Source: an uncultured Spirochaetaceae bacterium
GTDB taxonomy: Bacteria > Spirochaetota > Spirochaetia > Treponematales > Treponemataceae
NCBI GenBank assembly: GCA_902799965.1
Contig: CADCCO010000017.1
Span: forward strand, 1 to 33,305
Direction of reading: 5' to 3'
Length of the DNA stretch: 33,305 bases
The notes beneath the pieces are model-generated. The model saw only the letters and a list, made by a program, of their open reading frames with translations. It made no database searches and was not told where the DNA came from. A program made the translations under genes and the position numbers. The number at the start of each line of letters is the position of its first letter. The stretch's first letter is position 1. Shown piece after piece: positions 15,012 to 21,759 of the stretch.

Positions 15012-16070
15012 ATGGCTGCTAAAAAGACGGTTGGAGTTGTCGGCGCGGGCGCTTGGGGAACTGGCTTTGCCCAGGCCTTGGCGCGCGGCGGACATGACGT
15101 TACCCTTTGGGCTATGGAAGAGGACGTGGTTTCTTCCATCAACAACGAGCATGAGAACAAGAAGTTTTTGCCCGGCTTTACGCTGGCGGAAAATTTAAAG
15201 GCCTCAAGCGACATAAAGGAAGTTGCCGCCGACAAAGAATTTTTAATCTTTGCTTCGCCGTCTCTTTACCTTGCCCCCACGCTGGAAAAAATTAGCGGCG
15301 TGCCCAACATCGCCGACGGAAACACAAACATCGGAGTCCTTACAAAAGGATTCGTTCCTTCCGCCGACGGCCCCAAGCTTATTGTCGAAACGATGGAAAG
15401 CGTCTTGCCCGATTTTTACAAGGGAAGCGTTTGCTACATTTCGGGCCCCAGCCACGCGGAAGAAGTGGCGCTCGGAAAAATCACCGGCCTTGTCGCCGCC
15501 AGCGAAAACCCAAAAGTTTCAATCAGGTTCCGCGAGCTTATGCGGGTTCCGGGCTTGATGGCTTATTCAAGCTTTGACGTGGTCGGCGTGCAAATTTGCG
15601 CGGCGGCAAAAAACATCATCGCCGTCGTTTACGGCGCCTTGGACGCGCTTAGCGAAACCAGCGACATTTTTGGCGACAACGCCGAAAGCCTTTTGATGGC
15701 CGCCGGCCTCAACGAAATTCAGACTCTGGGATTCGCGATGGGCGCAACCCACGCGGAGACCTTCACTTCGATAGCCGGAGTGGGCGACCTTGACGTTACC
15801 TGCAAAAGCAAGTACGGCCGCAACCGCCGCTTTGGCCAAGAAATGATTAAGACCGACTTGCTTTCAAAGTTCAAGGACCTTGACGACCTTATCGCCAACG
15901 TTTCAAAAATCGGCTACCTTCCCGAAGGCGCCATCGCCTGCAAATACGTTCATCAAATCGCGCAAAGCAAGAACGTCAAGCTTTTGATTTGCGACGGCCT
16001 TTACCGCATATTGAACCGCGAGATTGAGCCGGAAGACTTTATGCTTGAACTTTTGATGGGAAACAAATAA
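15012..16070 (+). CDS. gpsA: NAD(P)H-dependent glycerol-3-phosphate dehydrogenase
   Basis: 352 residues. Reduces dihydroxyacetone phosphate to sn-glycerol 3-phosphate for phospholipid synthesis. N-terminal Rossmann fold with GAGAWGT (11-17). The catalytic Lys is in CAAAKNI (Lys200). The C-terminal helical domain has GDLDVTCKSKYGRNRRFG, the substrate-binding region typical of GpsA. AGAAGG lies 6 bases before the ATG. It sits between ndk and ffh with short gaps of 24 and 13 bases, indicating one transcript. Confidence 0.95.
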   Translation: MAAKKTVGVVGAGAWGTGFAQALARGGHDVTLWAMEEDVVSSINNEHENKKFLPGFTLAENLKASSDIKEVAADKEFLIFASPSLYLAPTLEKISGVPNIADGNTNIGVLTKGFVPSADGPKLIVETMESVLPDFYKGSVCYISGPSHAEEVALGKITGLVAASENPKVSIRFRELMRVPGLMAYSSFDVVGVQICAAAKNIIAVVYGALDALSETSDIFGDNAESLLMAAGLNEIQTLGFAMGATHAETFTSIAGVGDLDVTCKSKYGRNRRFGQEMIKTDLLSKFKDLDDLIANVSKIGYLPEGAIACKYVHQIAQSKNVKLLICDGLYRILNREIEPEDFMLELLMGNK

Positions 16071-16083
16071 TTAGGGGAAGCTC

Positions 16084-17538
16084 ATGCTGGAAAAAATCAC
16101 GAACGCCTTTACAGACGTTTTTAGAACAATCAGCGGAAAATCTTCAATCAGCGAAAAAAACATTGAGGACGCGGTAGAGCAAATCAAAATGGCCTTGCTT
16201 GAGGCCGACGTGAACCTTCGCGTTGTCCGCCGCTTTGTCAATTCCACCGTGGAAGAAGCCAAGGGCGAAAAAGTCCTTCGCGCGGTTGACCCCGGCCAGC
16301 AGTTCATAAAAATAATTCACGACAAATTGGTTGCCATGCTGGGCGACGAAAAGCAAGACCTAAAGTTAAAAGGCCCCGACACCCAGAGCGTAATCCTTAT
16401 GCTGGGCTTGCAGGGCGCGGGCAAGACAACCGCAAGCCACAAGCTGGCCGCCCGCCTAAAAAAAGACGGCCGCCGCCCGCTTCTTGCCGCCTGCGACTTG
16501 GTCAGGCCCGCCGCCGTAGAGCAGCTTTGCGTGCTTGGACAAAAAATCGACGTTCCTGTTTACAAAGAGGACGGCGCCAAGGACGCGGTCAAGGTTGCCC
16601 AGAACGCGATTGACTACGCAAAAAAGAACGGCCTTGACACGATAATTTTGGACACCGCCGGCCGCCTTCAAATCGACGAATCGATGATGGCGGAACTGGT
16701 TCACATCAAAAAGGCGGCGGATCCCGTGGAAACGCTTTTGGTCGCCGACTCGATGACCGGCCAAAACGCTGTTGACATCGCCAAATCTTTTGACGAGCAG
16801 CTTGGCCTTAGCGGCGTGATTCTTACAAAATTCGACTCCGACGCGCGAGGCGGCGCGGCCCTTTCGTTAAAGTCCATTACGGGAAAGCCCATTCTCTTTA
16901 TAGGAACTGGCGAAAAGACCGAAGACTTTGAAGTTTTCCACCCGGACAGAATCGCCAGCCGCATTCTTGGAATGGGCGACGTTGTCAGCCTTGTCGAAAA
17001 GGCGCAGGAAAAGGTTGACCTTGAAGCGGCCGCCGCAATGCAAAAGAAAATGGCGCGCAACGAGTTCACCTTGGACGACATGCTCATGCAATTCCAGCAA
17101 GTCAAAAAGATGGGCAACATGCAGTCGCTTTTGGAAATGATTCCAGGCGCGGCGGCCGCGATGCAGGGGCGCGACCTTGACACCAGCGGCATGAAAAAGC
17201 AGGAAGCGATAATTCAGTCGATGACAAAAAAGGAGCGGGCCAACCATTTGATTATAGGCCCCAGCCGCCGCAAGCGAATCGCAAAAGGATCGGGCACAAG
17301 CGTTGCCGAAGTGAACAAGCTTATAAAGCAGTTTGAAAAGACAAGGCTTACGATGAAAAAAGTCAGCCGCAACAAGGGCTTGCAGGCGCAGCTTATGGGC
17401 CAGATGATGGGCGGCGCTGGCGGAATGAGTGGAATGCCTGGAATGGGCGGCGCTCCCGGAGCCGGCGGCCTTGGCGGCATGGACCTGAACGCGCTCGCCA
17501 AAAAGTTCGGCGGCGGCATGGGCGGGTTTAAGTTCTAG
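16084..17538 (+). CDS. ffh: Signal recognition particle protein Ffh (SRP54)
   Basis: 484-residue SRP GTPase that binds signal sequences and 4.5S RNA and docks with FtsY at the membrane. Helical N-domain (1-90), then the G-domain: G1 GLQGAGKTT (108-116), DTAGR (190-194), TKFDSDARGG (248-257). The Met-rich M-domain follows (about 300-440) with SRRKRIAKGSG for RNA binding. The last about 45 residues are a Gly/Met/Pro/Ala low-complexity tail, longer than in many homologues. AGGGGAAG precedes the ATG. Its TAG stop overlaps the stop of the convergent gene in a shared CTAG. Confidence 0.96.
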   Translation: MLEKITNAFTDVFRTISGKSSISEKNIEDAVEQIKMALLEADVNLRVVRRFVNSTVEEAKGEKVLRAVDPGQQFIKIIHDKLVAMLGDEKQDLKLKGPDTQSVILMLGLQGAGKTTASHKLAARLKKDGRRPLLAACDLVRPAAVEQLCVLGQKIDVPVYKEDGAKDAVKVAQNAIDYAKKNGLDTIILDTAGRLQIDESMMAELVHIKKAADPVETLLVADSMTGQNAVDIAKSFDEQLGLSGVILTKFDSDARGGAALSLKSITGKPILFIGTGEKTEDFEVFHPDRIASRILGMGDVVSLVEKAQEKVDLEAAAAMQKKMARNEFTLDDMLMQFQQVKKMGNMQSLLEMIPGAAAAMQGRDLDTSGMKKQEAIIQSMTKKERANHLIIGPSRRKRIAKGSGTSVAEVNKLIKQFEKTRLTMKKVSRNKGLQAQLMGQMMGGAGGMSGMPGMGGAPGAGGLGGMDLNALAKKFGGGMGGFKF

Positions 17539-18263
17539 TTTACCACCAGCTTAGAAATCGGGCGGCCGTCGTCGGTCCAGGCCATGTCGTGGTTTGTGCG
17601 GTCGGGAAAGCGCTCCGTGCCGATGTAGTAAACGTAATAGTAAGTTCCGCTTGGAAGCGGCAAGTCCAGCTCGTAAAGGCCGGCCGCCGTTTCCTTCAGC
17701 TCGTAAATCCAGCTGTCCCATTTGGTGAACGTTCCCGCCAAGCGAACTTTTTGGCCGCTTTTTCCGCGGTAAACAAAATGCGTGGCTTCGACTCCGCTTT
17801 GGACGCTGGCGCGGGTGGCCGCGGCGACTTTCTTTTGCACGGTCAGTTCCGAAAGATGAATGCCGGTCTGCGTGTCGTAGTACTGGACGGGGTTAAGGCG
17901 GTCGGTGGTCCACAGGCCGTCGATTATCATGCGGTAGTAAATCTTGTTTGTTTGCGGAACGTCTTCCAAAATGTAAAAGTACCAAGTGTTCACGTGGTCG
18001 CCGTTTTCGTCGTAAGTCGACTTTCTCATAAAGGGGTGAATGATTTGGTAGTTCTCAAAGTCAAAGGCGATGCCGACATAGCGCGGGCCAAGCTCGGCGC
18101 TAAAGACGATGCAGCCGTTCTTTTCAAAAGGCGCGGACGGCCCCTGCAATTTTTGCGCTATCTCGCGGTATTCAAAAGAGTAGGGCGATTCGACAGTCTT
18201 TTCCGCCGCCGCAGTTCCAACAAATATGGCGAACGCGGCCAAAATCAAAAGCGACTTTTTCAT
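17535..18263 (-). CDS. Secreted protein with a C-terminal CBM48/isoamylase-N-like domain
   Basis: 242 residues with a signal peptide (MKKSLLILAAFAIFVGTAAA). The last about 80 residues (KVRLAGTFTKWDSWIYELKETA, then GTYYYVYYIG) match the glycogen-binding CBM48/AMPK-beta-type beta-sandwich, with the usual WD and aromatic positions. An earlier segment (about 60-130; GPRYVGIAFDFENYQIIHPF, YYRMIIDGLW) may be a second, weaker beta-sandwich. No catalytic domain follows, so it may bind glycans or serve a structural periplasmic role; this is unproven. AAAGG lies only one base before the ATG, and a GATAAT is 6 bases upstream. It is convergent with ffh with a 4-base overlap. The 143 bases up to the nrnA stop contain no gene or clear terminator. 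Confidence 0.8.
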   Translation of the reverse strand: MKKSLLILAAFAIFVGTAAAEKTVESPYSFEYREIAQKLQGPSAPFEKNGCIVFSAELGPRYVGIAFDFENYQIIHPFMRKSTYDENGDHVNTWYFYILEDVPQTNKIYYRMIIDGLWTTDRLNPVQYYDTQTGIHLSELTVQKKVAAATRASVQSGVEATHFVYRGKSGQKVRLAGTFTKWDSWIYELKETAAGLYELDLPLPSGTYYYVYYIGTERFPDRTNHDMAWTDDGRPISKLVVN

Positions 18264-18406
18264 GCCTTTATTATCGGAATAATCGCCGCGCCCCTTTATG
18301 GTAAAGAAAGAATTTCGCGCAACTGGAAACAGTTAAAAAAAACAAAATGGCGGGACGCAGAAAAAAAAGCGGGCTTAATAGGCGGGTCCCACTGTTATGG
18401 GCTTGC

Positions 18407-19393
18407 TTAAAGGACGCGCGAGAATTCTTTCACAATTTGCGGAATAAGCGTGGCGATTTTTCCTTGGACGCTCATGCCGCTGGCGTTTTTGTGGCCGCCG
18501 CCGCCAAATTTGGCCGCGACCGCGCTAACGTCAATGTTGTCCAAGCTTCTAAAGCCGCCCGTGCAAGAAGAGTCGGTTTCTTGGCGCAAAAAGACAACTG
18601 CCTCAACGCCTTGCGCGCTCAAAAGGGCGGAGTAAAGCGCGTCCGAGTCGCGGCCTTCCTGCCCGTAATTTTTTGTGTCTTCCATCGTCTCGTAGGTCAG
18701 CGCCAGCTTTCCGTTGCAAAAGCGCTCCGTCCGCGACAAAAGCAGGCCCAGCAATTTGCGGGTTGGCCAAGGCTTTCCGCCCGTAATGCGGTTGTAGATT
18801 TTGTTTGGGTTGGCTCCGTAGCGGACAAGGCGCGCGGCAAGCTCAAAGACTTCCGCGCTGTCTTCGCGCAAAAACCTAAAGAATCCCGTGTCCGTGCTCA
18901 AGCCCAAAAACATGATTTTTGCCGTTTCCGCGTCGGGGTTTCCGACCAAGCTTTCGTAAAGCATTGCCAAAAGGCACACGGCCGCGGGGCTTGTTGGGTC
19001 GATAATCGCGCCGGCGCCGGCGGGAATTTCCGCCGTTTTGTGGTGGTCGATGATGAAGGCGTCAAAGCCTTTTAGGCTTTCGCCAATGTCGCCGATTCTG
19101 GGCAGTTCCGAACAGTCAACGACCAAAAGGCCGCAGTTTTTTCTGTCCTCTTGGCTCATAAAGGGGAGTTGGCTTGCGAAGCTTTTTTCGTACTGGCGAA
19201 TTTCGGGCCGCTTGAAAGGGCCGACGTTCAGCAAAAGGCATTCTTTGCCCATCGCCTTTAGGATGGCGGCCGCCGCCAACGAGCTGGAAACGCAGTCGCC
19301 GTCCGGGTCTTTGTGTCCCGCGACTATAAAATAGCCGTGGCTTTCGACAAATGCCTTAAAGGCGGCGCATTGCTGTGAGTCAAGAATTTTCAT
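18407..19393 (-). CDS. nrnA: DHH/DHHA1 phosphoesterase, NrnA-like (nano-RNase/pAp phosphatase)
   Basis: 328 residues, standard for NrnA. Expected to degrade short oligoribonucleotides and/or 3'-phosphoadenosine 5'-phosphate in the cytoplasm. DHH-domain motifs: GHKDPDGD (26-33) with metal-binding His and Asp, VVDCSE (91-96), and the DHH triad IIDHHKT (114-120). The DHHA1 motif GGGGHKNASG near residue 300 binds substrate. It lies 26 bases after the small secreted protein gene at 19420, probably as the second gene of the same transcript. No clear Shine-Dalgarno. DHH enzymes acting on cyclic dinucleotides (GdpP-like) carry extra membrane and PAS domains not present here. Confidence 0.88.
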   Translation of the reverse strand: MKILDSQQCAAFKAFVESHGYFIVAGHKDPDGDCVSSSLAAAAILKAMGKECLLLNVGPFKRPEIRQYEKSFASQLPFMSQEDRKNCGLLVVDCSELPRIGDIGESLKGFDAFIIDHHKTAEIPAGAGAIIDPTSPAAVCLLAMLYESLVGNPDAETAKIMFLGLSTDTGFFRFLREDSAEVFELAARLVRYGANPNKIYNRITGGKPWPTRKLLGLLLSRTERFCNGKLALTYETMEDTKNYGQEGRDSDALYSALLSAQGVEAVVFLRQETDSSCTGGFRSLDNIDVSAVAAKFGGGGHKNASGMSVQGKIATLIPQIVKEFSRVL

Positions 19394-19419
19394 CTACGCG
19401 ACAAAGAAAGCCAAACGGC

Positions 19420-19845
19420 CTAGAGTTCCAAGTCAACGGACTCAACGCCGTCGGTGGACTCAACCTTGTTTTCGTTGGCAATTCCCCAAATGCGGTCGTT
19501 GTGGTTTGTGGGAACCGTGAGCATGACTTTAAGGAAGTCGCCGCTCTTTTTTACGATTGTGATGTAAGGGTTGATTTTGGTCGGGCAGTTGCGGACCAAA
19601 AGCCTTTTTGCCTTGTCGGGCTTGTTTTTTGCCCAGTCCTTGGGAATCGTCACCGTTCCCATATTGTGGCCGGCCTTGCCGTAAATTACGATGTAGGCCT
19701 TTGCGGAATCCATTACTTTATAGACCGGGGCGCTGTAGTAGGAAAGCTCCGATTTTTTGTGTCCGCCGGCGTTCTCTTCGCAAAACGCTCCCGCCAAAAC
19801 AAGAGCGCTCAAGCCTAACGCGGCCAAAATCTTCTTTATGTTCAT
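19420..19845 (-). CDS. Small secreted protein of unknown function
   Basis: 141 residues with an N-terminal signal sequence (MNIKKILAALGLSALVLAGAFC). The mature part of about 115 residues is predicted to be mostly beta (YIVIYGKAGHNMGTVTIPKDW; INPYITIVKKSGDFLKVMLTVP). I recognise no family. The gene has a good GGAGGT Shine-Dalgarno (19851-19856 on the other strand) and a clear promoter, so it is real. The signal ends in AFC, like two other secreted proteins in this window. It is followed by the nrnA-like gene. Confidence 0.8.
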   Translation of the reverse strand: MNIKKILAALGLSALVLAGAFCEENAGGHKKSELSYYSAPVYKVMDSAKAYIVIYGKAGHNMGTVTIPKDWAKNKPDKAKRLLVRNCPTKINPYITIVKKSGDFLKVMLTVPTNHNDRIWGIANENKVESTDGVESVDLEL

Positions 19846-19873
19846 ATAAAACCTCCAATGTTCAAGCCTTTCT

Positions 19874-19902
19874 ATTTTAGCGCGCCGCGCCGTTTTTGTA
19901 AA
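19874..19902 (-). promoter_or_regulatory. Promoter of the small secreted protein-nrnA unit
   Basis: Minus strand: TTTACA (19902-19897), 17-base spacer, TAAAAT (19879-19874). The leader of about 22 nt contains GGAGGT. Confidence 0.65.
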
Positions 19903-19939
19903 GAAGAATTTTACCGTTTCTTATTGCCGCCGGTAACTT

Positions 19940-19968
19940 TTGGCGCTCAGGCGTGTTTATTCTATAAA
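19940..19968 (+). promoter_or_regulatory. Promoter of the tandem secreted-paralogue operon
   Basis: TTGGCG (19940-19945), 17-base spacer, TATAAA (19963-19968). The leader of about 14 nt contains GGAG (19979-19982). Confidence 0.6.
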
Positions 19969-19988
19969 GACCAAATTTGGAGTAAAAA

Positions 19989-21131
19989 ATGAAAAAGACG
20001 TTCGCGGCCGCCGCCGCCATTCTGTTGCTTGCTTCCGCGGCATTCTGCAAAAGCGTTGAAGCGCCTGTAGACTCTTACGACGACGGAACTGAAGCCGCCC
20101 AAAAAGCGAATGAAAAAAACGCTAAGTCTGGCCAAAAAAAAGAAACCAAGATAAAGTGGAACACAAAAAAGAACAAAGAGGCCGCCATGCAGGGCGACCC
20201 GTACAACACTAAGAAAATGCGCGGAAACCGCTCCTTTGGCGAGCGCCTTTTGAACTTGAACAAATACACAAAAATCGAGCCTTGTTCCATTTACTTGCGG
20301 CCCACAGTCGGAAAAATGTTCGCCCGCAAGGGCCATTTGATTTACCGCGAGGGAACGGACGTCGCGGGCTTTATGATGTATTACGACTCTTCTGCCTACG
20401 CCTTGCAGTTTGCCACAGCCTCCCGCTCCGTCGTCCGCGACGCGATAAACCGCTACTTTAAGGACTTTGACGAAAGGAAGCTGGACCGTTCCGCCTCGCA
20501 TAAAAAAACGCGCGAAGTTTACGGCTTTTGCGAAGGCTACGAGGATTTTGGCATTATTTCAGGCATGATGACCAACTGGTCGCGGCCAAAAGTCTTTTTG
20601 GGCTACATGTTCGTAAGCAACACGCCGTACTTTACAATCAACGTCCGCCGCGCGCAAAACCTTGCCTATGAGGGCATCAAGTCTGAGGAAGCCATGCTGA
20701 AGGGCACTACAATCGAGCAGACTTATTACTTCACCAAGGCGCAGGCCAACAAGCTTATGGTGTTCTTGAGCGACGAAAACATAGGCTCCCTGCAGGCCGC
20801 AAGCACGGCGCCCGAAAGCATTGAAGCGACCGACGCTTACGACGACGGCGCGGAATACAACGGAGCGGCCAAAGCCGCGGACGCGCCAAAGGAAAATGAA
20901 GCGGCCGCGAAAGCGGCGGAATCAGCCGAAGATGGCGAGCAAACCGACGAAGCCGTTCAGGCGATTCCCGTATCCGCATCCAAGAAGGCTGAGGCCGCAG
21001 TTAAAGAAAAGAGCGAACAGGCCGCCGCCCATGCAGTTGTCGAGCAAGCGGCTGTCGAAAAAGCGGAGGCTGCCGGCCAAGCCGAGGCCGAAAAAGCCGA
21101 GCCCGCGGAGACTTCCGCCAAAACGGAATGA
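19989..21131 (+). CDS. Secreted protein of unknown function with an Ala/Glu/Lys-rich C-terminal tail
   Basis: 380 residues. The signal sequence (MKKTFAAAAAILLLASAAFC) is followed by a charged linker (about 25-75), a globular domain (about 85-265) and a long Ala/Glu/Lys repeat-like tail (about 275-380), probably extended or coiled-coil. The globular domain contains GFMMYYDSSAYALQF, a basic helix region, and VFLGYMFVSNTPYFTI. It is similar to the product of the next gene. I recognise no named family. GGAG lies 6 bases before the ATG. The stop overlaps the next start as ATGA (21128-21131), so the two proteins should be made together and may act as partners (inference). Confidence 0.85.
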   Translation: MKKTFAAAAAILLLASAAFCKSVEAPVDSYDDGTEAAQKANEKNAKSGQKKETKIKWNTKKNKEAAMQGDPYNTKKMRGNRSFGERLLNLNKYTKIEPCSIYLRPTVGKMFARKGHLIYREGTDVAGFMMYYDSSAYALQFATASRSVVRDAINRYFKDFDERKLDRSASHKKTREVYGFCEGYEDFGIISGMMTNWSRPKVFLGYMFVSNTPYFTINVRRAQNLAYEGIKSEEAMLKGTTIEQTYYFTKAQANKLMVFLSDENIGSLQAASTAPESIEATDAYDDGAEYNGAAKAADAPKENEAAAKAAESAEDGEQTDEAVQAIPVSASKKAEAAVKEKSEQAAAHAVVEQAAVEKAEAAGQAEAEKAEPAETSAKTE

Positions 21132-21679
21132 AACGCGCTAAACTGGCGGCTTTCTTGGCCGCCTTTTTGTTTTTGAACGCCCTGTCCGCGCAAAGCCAAG
21201 AGCCGGAGGCCGAGGCTAAAATTCTTCATCTTCAAACCGAAGGAAAAACGCGCGAGGCGCAAGTCTTGCGGGGCGGTGACGGAAAGACGGGCTTGCTTTA
21301 CTACGGCATGGGCGAATACCAGGCTCTTTGGCTTTCCTCAGGCGCCTTGGCCGCTTTGCAAAAAGCCGCGCAAAAACATTCGGAGCGCTTTGAAAGCCGC
21401 CGCCTTGCGCGCGGAAAGGATAATTCCACAAGGCGCGCTTACGGAAAGACGCAAGCTTTTTTGGAATGGGGGCCGTCCAGGCAAGGCTTGAGCCATTCAG
21501 CCGCGGCGCCTCTTTTTATGGGCTATGTGTTTGTAAAGAATTCTCCGTACTTTTTGTTGTCCGCGCCCAGCGTTCAGAATGAGGCCGGGCAAGAAAGCCC
21601 CGCATTTAAAAACTCCGCGCCTGTAAGCTTGCTTTTTACACGGGCGCAGCTGCAAGCCTTTTTGCGGGCGGCGGAATAG
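21128..21679 (+). CDS. Secreted protein of unknown function, short paralogue of the upstream gene
   Basis: 183 residues with a signal peptide (MKRAKLAAFLAAFLFLNALSAQ). The domain aligns with the neighbour: GLLYYGMGEYQALWL with GFMMYYDSSAYALQF, LFMGYVFVKNSPYFLL with VFLGYMFVSNTPYFTI, and LLFTRAQLQAFL with YYFTKAQANKLMVFL. It lacks the neighbour's linker and tail. Its start overlaps the upstream stop by 4 bases. The 80 bases after it hold the uvrA promoter and no evident terminator. Confidence 0.8.
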   Translation: MKRAKLAAFLAAFLFLNALSAQSQEPEAEAKILHLQTEGKTREAQVLRGGDGKTGLLYYGMGEYQALWLSSGALAALQKAAQKHSERFESRRLARGKDNSTRRAYGKTQAFLEWGPSRQGLSHSAAAPLFMGYVFVKNSPYFLLSAPSVQNEAGQESPAFKNSAPVSLLFTRAQLQAFLRAAE

Positions 21680-21721
21680 CGGCAAAGTGGCGGCGGCGGG
21701 CTGCATAATCCGCGTGACCAC

Positions 21722-21750
21722 TAGAACAAGCGCGCGAACTGTGATATTAT
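21722..21750 (+). promoter_or_regulatory. Probable uvrA promoter, abutting the start codon
   Basis: TAGAAC (21722-21727), 17-base spacer, TATTAT (21745-21750). The -10 ends 9 bases before the ATG at 21760. No Shine-Dalgarno and no LexA-type palindrome is evident. Confidence 0.5.
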
Positions 21751-21759
21751 TGTAGAATT

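Noticed and set aside
18318..18345. Terminator hairpin AACTG-GAAA-CAGTT between the CBM48 and nrnA genes
   Set aside because: On the plus strand it is followed by A, and on the minus strand the T-run precedes the hairpin, so neither direction fits an intrinsic terminator.
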